Assembly: GCA_904501895.1 (NCBI GenBank) | Contig: CAJGCX010000003.1 | Coordinates: 1-37,325, forward strand | Length of the DNA: 37,325 nucleotides | Direction: 5' to 3' | Source: Clostridiaceae bacterium | Lineage (GTDB): Bacteria > Bacillota > Clostridia > Oscillospirales > Acutalibacteraceae | Shown here: one piece after another, positions 23,757 through 31,725 of the stretch | How the letters are laid out: every line of letters starts with the position of its first letter | How positions within the stretch are numbered: the stretch's first letter is position 1 | Translations under genes and position numbers: made by a program | Notes under the pieces: model-generated | What the model saw: only the letters and a program-made list of their open reading frames with translations | Databases searched by the model: none | Told to the model about the DNA's origin: nothing

Positions 23757-24230
23757 GTGCTTATAAGTACTGGTATCAGGATTGGTGAAGCATCGGCAAT
23801 TTCATTAAATGACATCATTGAATCTGAAAAGACTTTGCTTATTCTTGGTAAAGGTCGTAAACAACGATTGATATATATTTCGTGCAATGAAACTTGGAAA
23901 AATCTTAATAAATGGTTGAATATCAGAAAAGAAATGAATATCTCTACTAATAGCTTTTTTGTGAATCGTCGTGGAGAACAACTTGGAATTCATGGTATCG
24001 AATACATATACAATAGACTCAAAGAACACGCAGGGATTAATACCTTCTCTTCCCCACACTATCTTCGTCACATATTTGCAACAAACCTATTATCAAATGG
24101 TGCAGATTTGCGTCCTATGCAATAGTTGTTAGGACATAGTAGTGTCGCGATTACAGAAATATATACTGAAATAACAACACAAAGAAAGAAGAAAGTATTA
24201 GATAAATATAATTTTAGAAATACAATTTAG
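23757..24230 (+). pseudogene. Tyrosine recombinase (XerC/D-like), truncated and interrupted
   Basis: The C-terminal catalytic half of a XerC/D-type recombinase is readable: ISTGIRIGEA with the first Arg, LGKGRKQRLIYI, HYLRHIFATNLL with the His-x-x-Arg box, LLGHSSVAIT and TEIYTEI with the tyrosine. An in-frame TAG at 24123-24125 sits where relatives have a codon just before LLGHSS, and the frame then stays open to TAG at 24228. The N-terminal half is missing and is replaced by unrelated sequence and the inverted 47-bp repeat. It cannot make a normal enzyme. Confidence 0.8.
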
Positions 24231-24289
24231 ATTATCTTTTTTTGTTACCATATTTTCATGTGAGTAGTTCACTTTCCCCTATCATAATG

Positions 24290-24350
24290 AAAAGAGCCAC
24301 CTATCAACTAAAGGATATAGTTGTCCTTTATTGCAGGTTGGCTCTTTTTT
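24290..24350 (+). terminator. Terminator behind the recombinase remnant
   Basis: AAAAGAGCCA pairs with TGGCTCTTTT, with an inner CAACTA/TAGTTG stem, and ends in a T run. The outer stem and the sequence after it resemble those at 30951-31010. Confidence 0.75.
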
Positions 24351-24614
24351 GTTGCTATAAGCTAAATAATACGCTATTTTTACTCTCGTTATTCAAAGTA
24401 TTCGTCACAAAACTAGACATAATTACGATTAATGTAATATAGAAAGCATTGGATAGTGAGGTGTTGCATTTGACTGTTTTAAAAAACATCTTTTGAAAAA
24501 ATAGAAACAATGTTGTGTCTATTTTTGTTATGAAATCGCGGTAGCTTTTAATTTTTTGATATACCAATGAAATAAAAATTAATATCTACTTATGATATGA
24601 AAAGAGGGATTATT
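24351..24614. other. Gene-free leader of the large secreted protein gene
   Basis: About 260 bases without a supported gene. AT-rich, with AAAAACATCTTTTGAAAAAATAG-type runs. No clear promoter could be fixed; the transcript of the secreted protein must start here. Confidence 0.3.
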
Positions 24615-27600
24615 GTGAAAAAGGTTAGAATTTTTTTAAAATCGACAATTTCCATTGTTATGTCATTTGTCATTCTACTTGTATCAGAAAGCTCTATAAT
24701 GTCAGTTATAGCTTCAAAAATTCAAAATTTAGAACAGCCTGAAGTTTCAATTTCTGCCGAAGAAATCACAGAAGCTTTGAACAATGCTGAATTTGTTGAT
24801 ATAAGTCAAGACTGTCAGTTTGTTTTGGCTGATGATTCGGTGGAAATATCTGATGATTATTTCCCTGGAACTGCTGATATTAATTGTGTTGAATATCCAC
24901 AGATAACAAATGAATACGAAGCGTCAACCATATCAGAGGATTTGCCTGGAGACGATATGGTTTATTTAACACAGAAATGGTTAAATCAGGAATATGGTGA
25001 TGTAGAGGGTTTCAATCCCGTTACAGAAAATGGTAAAACAGGTTGGAATACAATTTATGGTCTTATCAGAGCTTTACAACACGAGCTTGGTATAACGAAC
25101 TTGTCTAATAATTTTGGTTCTACAACAAGCAAGTTATACTCAGAAAACATTTTGCGAAGACAAGATGGTGTTAAAGATAACAAATATGCTATTTTGCAAG
25201 GTGCATTATGGTGCAAAGGCTATTCCCCGGGATATAACATATCTATAAGCACTACTGGAAAAGTAAACTTTAATGCTGTTTTTGATAAAGATGTTGAAAA
25301 CGCAATTAAGCGATTACAAGCAGATGCGGGGTTGCTTGAACAAGATGGTGTTGTATCATTAAATATTATGAAAGCTCTTATGTCTATGGATAGTTTCAAG
25401 TTGTTACCTTCATCATATGGTAGCAACTCTAAAATTCGAGTTTTTCAGCAGTGGCTTAATCGGAATTATGAAGAATACACGGGTCTAAATCCTTGTGATG
25501 GTGTATATGGTAGAAATACAAATAAAGCACTTGTATATGCTTTACAAGCAGAAGAGGGATTACCTGTTAGTGTAGCTACAGGTAACTTTGGAAACACAAC
25601 TAAACTTTGTTGCCCTTCTATTCCATACTATAAAACTGATGAAAACGCTGCTAGAAAATATCCTGGTACTGCAAATGGTGATTTATACACATATAATGAA
25701 ATTCAAAATTTTACCAAGCTTATGCAGTTTGCTTTGTATGTTAATGGATTTGGCGACGGTATTTTCGATGGTATATATGACAATGCTACTAAACAAGCTG
25801 TACGAGAATTTCAGGAACATCATGCTATTCTTATTACAGGAAAGGTAAATCTAGGTACTTGGCTGTCCTTATTCATCAGTTGTGGAGATAAGTATCGTGA
25901 TGCAATAGCAGCAGACTGCGCAACAATTTTAACTGAAGAAAAAGCAAATTCTTTAGTAGCCGAAGGATTTGAATATGTTGGCAGATACTTAACCGGTACA
26001 TATGGTGGCGGAATAAATAAAGCTCTTAGTCGTGAAGAAGCTGAACTGATTCTTGAATCTGGTTTGAAGTTTTTCCCTATTTATCAAGATGGCGGAACAA
26101 CACAAAGTGATTTCACTGCAGAAAACGGACAACTTGACGGAAAAGCAGCTGTAAATGCTGCTAAAGCACTTGGATTGCCTGACGACACAATTATTTACTT
26201 TGCCGTTGACTTTGATGCTATGGACTACCAGATTACATCAAATATTATTCCTTACTTTAAAGAAGTATATGACGAGGTATCAAGTTCAAGTGCCTACAAA
26301 GTAGGCGTTTATGGTGCAAGAAATGTTTGCTCTCGTGTTTCAGATAAAGGATACGCCTGCAGTAGTTTTGTAGGAAATATGTCAACAGGATTTAGTGGTA
26401 ACCTTGGATTTAAAATGCCATCAAATTGGGCATTTGACCAGTTTGGTAACAAGGACGAAGACGGAAACTATTTGATAATTTCAAGTCCTGATGGCAATTT
26501 TGAGATTGATAAAGATGGTGTTTCCGGTAGAGATGATGGTGTATCTTGGTTAAAAGAGGTTGAAGAAAGTGATGCTTTTGTTTCTGATAAAATAAATCTA
26601 GGTGAAAGTGATGAGGATGAACTTTCTGGACCTGTAATTGATTTTTTTGGTAATGAAGTTCCACTCTTTAAATTAGATATTGCCTTTGATTTTAAATTTG
26701 CACAAATAGAATCATATTACGACTATGAGGCGGAAAGAACTAGAGTTATCATTGGCTACAAAATTTCTGAAATGAGCCAAGAAACAACAGGTGGTAAAAA
26801 ATGGGTTGATAATTGTAGGCAGGCATATAAAGAGGTTAAGAATGTCGTATATAACATTGGTAAAGGTAATACAAGAGAACTAACCTATTTTTTAAAAAAC
26901 AAACCCGGAACGCTATATGAAAGCGGACTTCGAATTGGTTTTGATTATACTTCCTATACTGTAGGTTATTTGGAGTTCGATAAGAAAGGAGAACTTGTTG
27001 AGGGGAACTTAGGTGTGTTAGGCACAACAAAATTCAGTTCATCATATCCAATAGTGCCTACTGTTTATATCAAATTTCAAGTTGAAGGTTCATTAAGGAC
27101 AGGGCTTAAATTTGTGAAAGACGATGAATCGGAAACTCTTGATATGTATGGCAATGTTAATTTTACTGTAAAACCAAGTCTTGGACTAGAAGGGAATCTT
27201 TATGTTGCTCGTGCTTATGTAGGTTTCAGTGGAGAATTAGAGTGTTCTGCAGATTTTCCATTTCAATCGCTTAAGGACTCTTTTGGAGCAGAAATGAGTG
27301 CAAGTTTCTTTATAGAATGGGATGCTCTGCTATGGGGTGACCGACAAGATTGGACCTTTGCGCGAAAGCGCCTATACCCATCGGAAGAGGAAGAAAAACT
27401 TTCACTTAATATGTATGACAATTTATCATTTATTGAGCCATTATCACAAGCAACTATCTTATCCGAAACAAACCATCTCGATGTATTCAAATCAAGTGTT
27501 CAAGTCTATACAGCACCTAAAATAGTTGAACTTGGCAGTGGTAAATTATTTATGACATATATTGATGATGCACCAAATCGTACTGCTGAGAATCGCACCA

Positions 27601-29918
27601 CATTAATGTATAGCATTTATAACGGAAGTACATGGAGTACTCCTCAAGCTGTTTCAGATGATGGAACTGCCGATTTTGAATCACAAATAACACCTGATGG
27701 TACAGGCGGTGTTCACATTATTTGGCAAAATGCGAATACTATATTTAGTGAAGGTGTAACATTAGAAGAAATGTCGAAAGGAATGGAGTTACATTATTCT
27801 CATTGGAATGGTACAACAATGGAAAATACTACACCCATTACATCATCTAATCTAAATTTAGAAATGACATATTCTGTAGCATCTTCCGGTAATAACATCG
27901 CTGTTGTATGGCAAGAGAACTCAAATAATGATTCTCTTGTTATGAGTGGAATTAACTCAATTCACAGACGACAATTCATTGATGGTGCTTGGCAAGATGT
28001 TGAAGATATTGCATCAAATTTGTCAACAATAAATAGCATTGAAACAGGATATATAAATGGTTCAAATATAGTTGTCTATTCAGCTAAATCTAATCTTGAT
28101 ACGGATTTAGAAATCCTATACTATAATGGAACTCAAACAACTGAGTTTACAAATGATGATGTGCACGATTATTCAGTAGATATCTTAGATGATGAGATAT
28201 ATTGGATTAGTAATAACTCAATTAATTGTGTAACGAATGGAGACATATCCACTAAACAAAAAGTTCAGACGTTTGATGGTACAGTTACCAAGATAAATGT
28301 TATTGGAAATGATAATGGAAACAAATCAATCGTATGGATATTAGAGGATGAAACAAAAGTCGACTTCTATGCAACTGACTTTAATTATGAAACCAACTCT
28401 TATGATGCGATTCGTCCAATTACAATGGTCAACGGTGTTATCAGGGGTTGGGATGCATGCTTAACAACTGATGGTAATATAGAGTTATTATACTGTAATG
28501 CTGAAATTTTAGGTAAAACATATGATGATAATATTGAGTTATCATCTTGTAATTCAGAAATTTTGGATGAAACATCTGATGGTAATTATTACGGAACACT
28601 AAGTCTGTTTCAAAAAGCGGAAGAAGATTTTTGTGATATCTCCATAATATCCGAATTAGGTTGTAGTGGTGATATTGCTCCTAACGAAGAACTTACATTG
28701 ACAACCGACATATATAATCGTGGTTCACTACCTATAAATCAATTCCTTGTCAACATTATTGATGAAAATGGAAGCATTGTTCAATCTAATAGTATAGAAA
28801 AGGAAGTTGGTGTAAATGAGTATTCAAATATAGAATTTTCATTTACATTACCTGAAACTATTACAAGAACTGATTACAAGGTGAAAATCTTACCACAGCA
28901 GTATGACGATATTAACGTAGGAGATAACTACACTACCCTATCTGTTGGCTTCCCTGATTTAGTTATAAGCTCAATGGAAGAGGTCAGAAGTGATTTAGGT
29001 CGAGAACTTCATGTTACAATTAAAAATCAAGGATATGATGTTGTAAATGCATCTAATTTGAGTTTGTATTTAGATTCGTACAATGGAACAAATCTTGAGA
29101 CTAAAGAACTTGCATCCATTCAACCTGGAGAGGAAGTTGTTTGTACTTTCAATTTAACTGAATCTAATTCTGTACCAGCAGTTAGTGAAGAACCTAATTA
29201 TGTATATCTGTCACTAGAAACTACAGAAACGGAATATGATTATTCAAACAACTATTCAGAATATATTGTCTATCCCGATTATTCAATAACTTTAAATACA
29301 GGGACATCTGGTGGAACAGTTTCAGGAACAGGCATTTACATAAAAGATAGTCTTGTTGAAGTAAATGCAACACCTGAACAAGGATACATTTTCAGTGGTT
29401 GGTACGAGAACAATGTTAAAATTCTTGGTGCCGATTCATCATATTCATTCAATGCAACACAAGATAGAATCTTAACTGCTAAATTTGTCCAATTAGATTT
29501 CTGTAGTATTTATGCGTTAACATCTCAAACCGGAGAAGTTGATGAGACAAACAAATATCTACGAGGTATTAAAGCTGGTGGAAAAGTTAACGATTACTTT
29601 GCGGTAAGTGACAATGGTTCATTATTACAGATTGAAAACGATTATGGCAATATAAATGCCACAGGCACAATTGTACAGACTCTTTCTTCAAGCAGAACTG
29701 TAATTGATGAATATATTATTGTAATTTTGGGCGATGTAAATGGTGATGGAGCTATTGATGGATTTGATGTAATCACAATAGACCTATACATAGCCAATCT
29801 TCACGAACTTACTGGTGCTTATTTAGAAGCTGCCGACATAAATCAAGACGGATTAGTTGACGATTCAGATTATCAACTTTGTATTGATATAAGTGCATTA
29901 AAAGTTAGTGGATATTAA
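24615..29918 (+). CDS. Secreted 1767-aa protein: peptidoglycan-binding, DUF1906 glycoside-hydrolase-like, CARDB and dockerin
   Basis: GTG at 24615 is chosen because AAAGAGGG lies 8 bases upstream; an ATG six codons earlier overlaps that site. A signal or anchor segment (about 5-32) is followed by peptidoglycan-binding-like repeats (about 95-440, with WLNQEYG and WLNRNYEEYTGLNPCDGVYGRNT), a DUF1906/Rv2525c-like domain (about 445-610; YVGRYLTG, FFPIYQDGG, IYFAVDFDA, WAFDQFGN), a long middle region, a BNR/propeller-like part (about 970-1330), two CARDB-like domains (about 1370-1600), an InlB/Bacteroides-type repeat (GYIFSGWYENN) and a C-terminal type I dockerin (about 1703-1765) with GDVNGDGAIDGFD and ADINQDGLVDDSD. 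The dockerin implies attachment to a cohesin scaffold; the front implies cell-wall targeting. Confidence 0.85.
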   Translation: MKKVRIFLKSTISIVMSFVILLVSESSIMSVIASKIQNLEQPEVSISAEEITEALNNAEFVDISQDCQFVLADDSVEISDDYFPGTADINCVEYPQITNEYEASTISEDLPGDDMVYLTQKWLNQEYGDVEGFNPVTENGKTGWNTIYGLIRALQHELGITNLSNNFGSTTSKLYSENILRRQDGVKDNKYAILQGALWCKGYSPGYNISISTTGKVNFNAVFDKDVENAIKRLQADAGLLEQDGVVSLNIMKALMSMDSFKLLPSSYGSNSKIRVFQQWLNRNYEEYTGLNPCDGVYGRNTNKALVYALQAEEGLPVSVATGNFGNTTKLCCPSIPYYKTDENAARKYPGTANGDLYTYNEIQNFTKLMQFALYVNGFGDGIFDGIYDNATKQAVREFQEHHAILITGKVNLGTWLSLFISCGDKYRDAIAADCATILTEEKANSLVAEGFEYVGRYLTGTYGGGINKALSREEAELILESGLKFFPIYQDGGTTQSDFTAENGQLDGKAAVNAAKALGLPDDTIIYFAVDFDAMDYQITSNIIPYFKEVYDEVSSSSAYKVGVYGARNVCSRVSDKGYACSSFVGNMSTGFSGNLGFKMPSNWAFDQFGNKDEDGNYLIISSPDGNFEIDKDGVSGRDDGVSWLKEVEESDAFVSDKINLGESDEDELSGPVIDFFGNEVPLFKLDIAFDFKFAQIESYYDYEAERTRVIIGYKISEMSQETTGGKKWVDNCRQAYKEVKNVVYNIGKGNTRELTYFLKNKPGTLYESGLRIGFDYTSYTVGYLEFDKKGELVEGNLGVLGTTKFSSSYPIVPTVYIKFQVEGSLRTGLKFVKDDESETLDMYGNVNFTVKPSLGLEGNLYVARAYVGFSGELECSADFPFQSLKDSFGAEMSASFFIEWDALLWGDRQDWTFARKRLYPSEEEEKLSLNMYDNLSFIEPLSQATILSETNHLDVFKSSVQVYTAPKIVELGSGKLFMTYIDDAPNRTAENRTTLMYSIYNGSTWSTPQAVSDDGTADFESQITPDGTGGVHIIWQNANTIFSEGVTLEEMSKGMELHYSHWNGTTMENTTPITSSNLNLEMTYSVASSGNNIAVVWQENSNNDSLVMSGINSIHRRQFIDGAWQDVEDIASNLSTINSIETGYINGSNIVVYSAKSNLDTDLEILYYNGTQTTEFTNDDVHDYSVDILDDEIYWISNNSINCVTNGDISTKQKVQTFDGTVTKINVIGNDNGNKSIVWILEDETKVDFYATDFNYETNSYDAIRPITMVNGVIRGWDACLTTDGNIELLYCNAEILGKTYDDNIELSSCNSEILDETSDGNYYGTLSLFQKAEEDFCDISIISELGCSGDIAPNEELTLTTDIYNRGSLPINQFLVNIIDENGSIVQSNSIEKEVGVNEYSNIEFSFTLPETITRTDYKVKILPQQYDDINVGDNYTTLSVGFPDLVISSMEEVRSDLGRELHVTIKNQGYDVVNASNLSLYLDSYNGTNLETKELASIQPGEEVVCTFNLTESNSVPAVSEEPNYVYLSLETTETEYDYSNNYSEYIVYPDYSITLNTGTSGGTVSGTGIYIKDSLVEVNATPEQGYIFSGWYENNVKILGADSSYSFNATQDRILTAKFVQLDFCSIYALTSQTGEVDETNKYLRGIKAGGKVNDYFAVSDNGSLLQIENDYGNINATGTIVQTLSSSRTVIDEYIIVILGDVNGDGAIDGFDVITIDLYIANLHELTGAYLEAADINQDGLVDDSDYQLCIDISALKVSGY
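25241..25287 (+). repeat. 47-bp segment also present inverted upstream
   Basis: Lies in frame in the peptidoglycan-binding region (encodes ISISTTGKVNFNAVFD-type residues). Identical, in reverse, to 23710-23756, about 1.5 kb away. Confidence 0.9.
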
Positions 29919-29959
29919 CTACAAATCATAACTATTTTAGAAATATATGAGGTGATATT

Positions 29960-30481
29960 TTGGAAAGACAAAATTTAGGCGAAAAATTTACCGTTAAAGG
30001 TGTTATATTATTAATTTTACTTATTTCTTTTTTGATTGGGTTATTTTTGCTAATTATCAATATTGGCGAGAATAAGACTTCACCTACCAATGAGCAGGTG
30101 CATACAGCTTTAGAAAATCAAGGATTTTTTCCGAGTGATTTTACAGAAGAATATATTGAGGAATATCCCGATCGAAAAATAGTTTCTGTTATCGGACATC
30201 GCAAAGGAGAAATGAGAATTGAATTTTTCGAATTAGAAGATAGCAAATCAGCTCGTACAATATATTCCATAATTGATCAAATCATAATTGATGCTAGAGG
30301 AAACGATCGTAGAGCGGACCGCAGAACAAGTATGCAATCATATGCTATTCACACATATTATGTCGACGATAAAAATTATTGGCTTGCACGAATTGACAAT
30401 ACTGTTATATATGGTTTCTGTTATGATGATGACTATGAGAAATTGTTAACTGTAATGACTGAATTAGGATATACGGACTAA
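29960..30481 (+). CDS. Membrane-anchored 173-aa protein behind the dockerin protein
   Basis: Starts with TTG (GAGGTG nine bases upstream). One N-terminal membrane helix (about 13-34, very rich in Leu and Ile), then a soluble domain of about 135 residues with charged, beta-like segments (KIVSVIGHRKGEMRIEFFELED, YWLARIDNTVIYGFCYDDDYEKL). It follows the secreted protein by 41 bases and is followed by another membrane gene after 12, so the three probably form one operon. No family is recognised. The soluble part resembles small ligand- or substrate-sensing extracellular domains in size only. Confidence 0.65.
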   Translation: MERQNLGEKFTVKGVILLILLISFLIGLFLLIINIGENKTSPTNEQVHTALENQGFFPSDFTEEYIEEYPDRKIVSVIGHRKGEMRIEFFELEDSKSARTIYSIIDQIIIDARGNDRRADRRTSMQSYAIHTYYVDDKNYWLARIDNTVIYGFCYDDDYEKLLTVMTELGYTD

Positions 30482-30493
30482 CAGGAGAGTAAT

Positions 30494-30901
30494 ATGACAT
30501 TAGAACAACAAGTTAATTTTATGACAATTTACTTTATTTGTTTCATACCGATTACATATTTGAGTTTTCATTGGGTGTATGTATTAATGTGTGAAACTGT
30601 CGGTAAAACAGTTAAAGAAGTCAGAGAAATGAAAAAGGAAATCTTAAGAAGTACAATAGATCGCCAAATACAATTTGCATTATATATGGAAAAAGGTTGT
30701 ACTGATATAAAAAAATACAGATTACTCTCCAAGATTTATACGATATGTCCTCTAATAAATCTTATATTAGCATTCTTAGCATTTTTTAGATTTAGTTTTT
30801 CTCTTATAAGACCATTTTTGCAGTTTGGAATTATTCTTGTTCCAGTAATGGTTATTTGTAGTCAAATAGCAAGGATAATATATAAACATAAATCCAAATA
30901 A
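30494..30901 (+). CDS. Membrane protein, 135 aa
   Basis: ATG with AGGAGAG eight bases upstream. One hydrophobic helix at about 10-32, a charged, helical middle (VKEVREMKKEILRSTIDRQIQF) and two further helices (about 78-95 and 105-125). The last gene of the secreted-protein operon, followed 50 bases later by a terminator. No family is recognised; a partner of the 173-aa protein in the membrane is possible. Confidence 0.65.
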   Translation: MTLEQQVNFMTIYFICFIPITYLSFHWVYVLMCETVGKTVKEVREMKKEILRSTIDRQIQFALYMEKGCTDIKKYRLLSKIYTICPLINLILAFLAFFRFSFSLIRPFLQFGIILVPVMVICSQIARIIYKHKSK

Positions 30902-30950
30902 TTTTATACTATTTGATTGAAGTTTAAAATTCACATTCTAACTTAATATT

Positions 30951-30986
30951 AAGAGCCATCTATCAAACATTTGATGGCTCTTTTTT
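30951..30986 (+). terminator. Terminator of the secreted-protein operon
   Basis: A 10-bp stem AAGAGCCATC with GATGGCTCTT and a T run. Related in stem and downstream sequence to the hairpin at 24290-24350, which lies upstream of the same operon. Confidence 0.85.
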
Positions 30987-31108
30987 GTCACAATAGTCTA
31001 AATAAAAGACTGCTTATTGCGTCGTTGGTACCACAAAACAACTTGTTCATCTTGACTTTTCAATAAATTGACAAAATCGTTTTCCTAATATTTAAAAGGG
31101 GTGATATT

Positions 31109-31452
31109 ATGCCATTGGATATTAACGAGCTCATTAAACTTGGTTTGTTTTTTAAATCGGGAGATACAAATCAAAAATACAAAACAAAAGTGCATATTTA
31201 TTCACGGTGGATATGTTGGATGAAACATCTCCAAGTTTGAAAGAATATGATAAAGATATGGGAATGGTTTTAATTGAACCGCCATCAATAGACCAAAGAA
31301 TAATCAATTTTTTCTCTATTGATTTCTCAAAAAAATGGGAATCTTTTCTCAAGCTATTGAAAACAGATAGTTTTTCTGTTATACTAATAATAGTCGCTGA
31401 CAACACAGTGACAACAAAAATCTTGGCAGTCCGTATTTTATGGATAATCTGA
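31109..31452 (+). pseudogene. Frameshifted remnant of a small unknown gene
   Basis: A good ribosome site (GGGGTGATATT) and ATG at 31109 open a frame of 43 codons (MPLDINELIKLGLFFKSG start) that ends early. From about 31198 a second frame continues with DMLDETSPSLKEYDKD, then IEPPSIDQRIINFFSIDF, to a TGA at 31452. One missing base near 31195 would join them. The end of the remnant overlaps the junction repeat copy 2. No family is recognised. Confidence 0.5.
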
Positions 31453-31555
31453 ATACTCACGATAATACGAGTAAAAATACCTATACAAAATTGTTTAGGT
31501 TTTGATTCATAAGATTGAGTGGGAATAAGAAACGAAAAGTCTGCAAAGCCTTATA

Positions 31556-31619
31556 TATCAAGGGTTTTGAGACTTTCAGAAAGCCCCGTGATACAAAAAT
31601 GATACTGTATACGGCTTTC
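31556..31619 (+). other. att-like site inside the extra segment
   Basis: TATCAAGGGTTTTGAGA at 31556-31572 (16 of 17 with 22587-22603 on the other strand) is followed by the direct repeat TGATAC-AAAAA-TGATAC (31589-31605) between GAAAGCC and GGCTTTC (31579-31585, 31613-31619). This resembles a recombinase core with short arms. Inference from pattern only. Confidence 0.35.
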
Positions 31620-31641
31620 CCACATTAATTTCATACAAGAG

Positions 31642-31690
31642 AAAACCTCTCTCGTTTGAACACTTAGTTCATTCGAGAGAGGTTTTTTTT
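31642..31690. terminator. Hairpin terminator behind the DUF6076 gene
   Basis: A 13-bp stem AAAACCTCTCTCG with CGAGAGAGGTTTT, with an inner GAAC/GTTC pair, and a T run on the right. Leftward transcripts of the DUF6076 gene meet it 36 bases after the stop codon. Confidence 0.75.
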
Positions 31691-31725
31691 ATGTCCTTTT
31701 TTCGGCAGCGTGATACTGTGAAAAA

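Noticed and set aside
23537..23887. 116-aa leftward frame as a gene
   Set aside because: It is a chance fusion of unrelated pieces: antisense of the recombinase remnant, the inverted 47-bp repeat and an unknown fragment.
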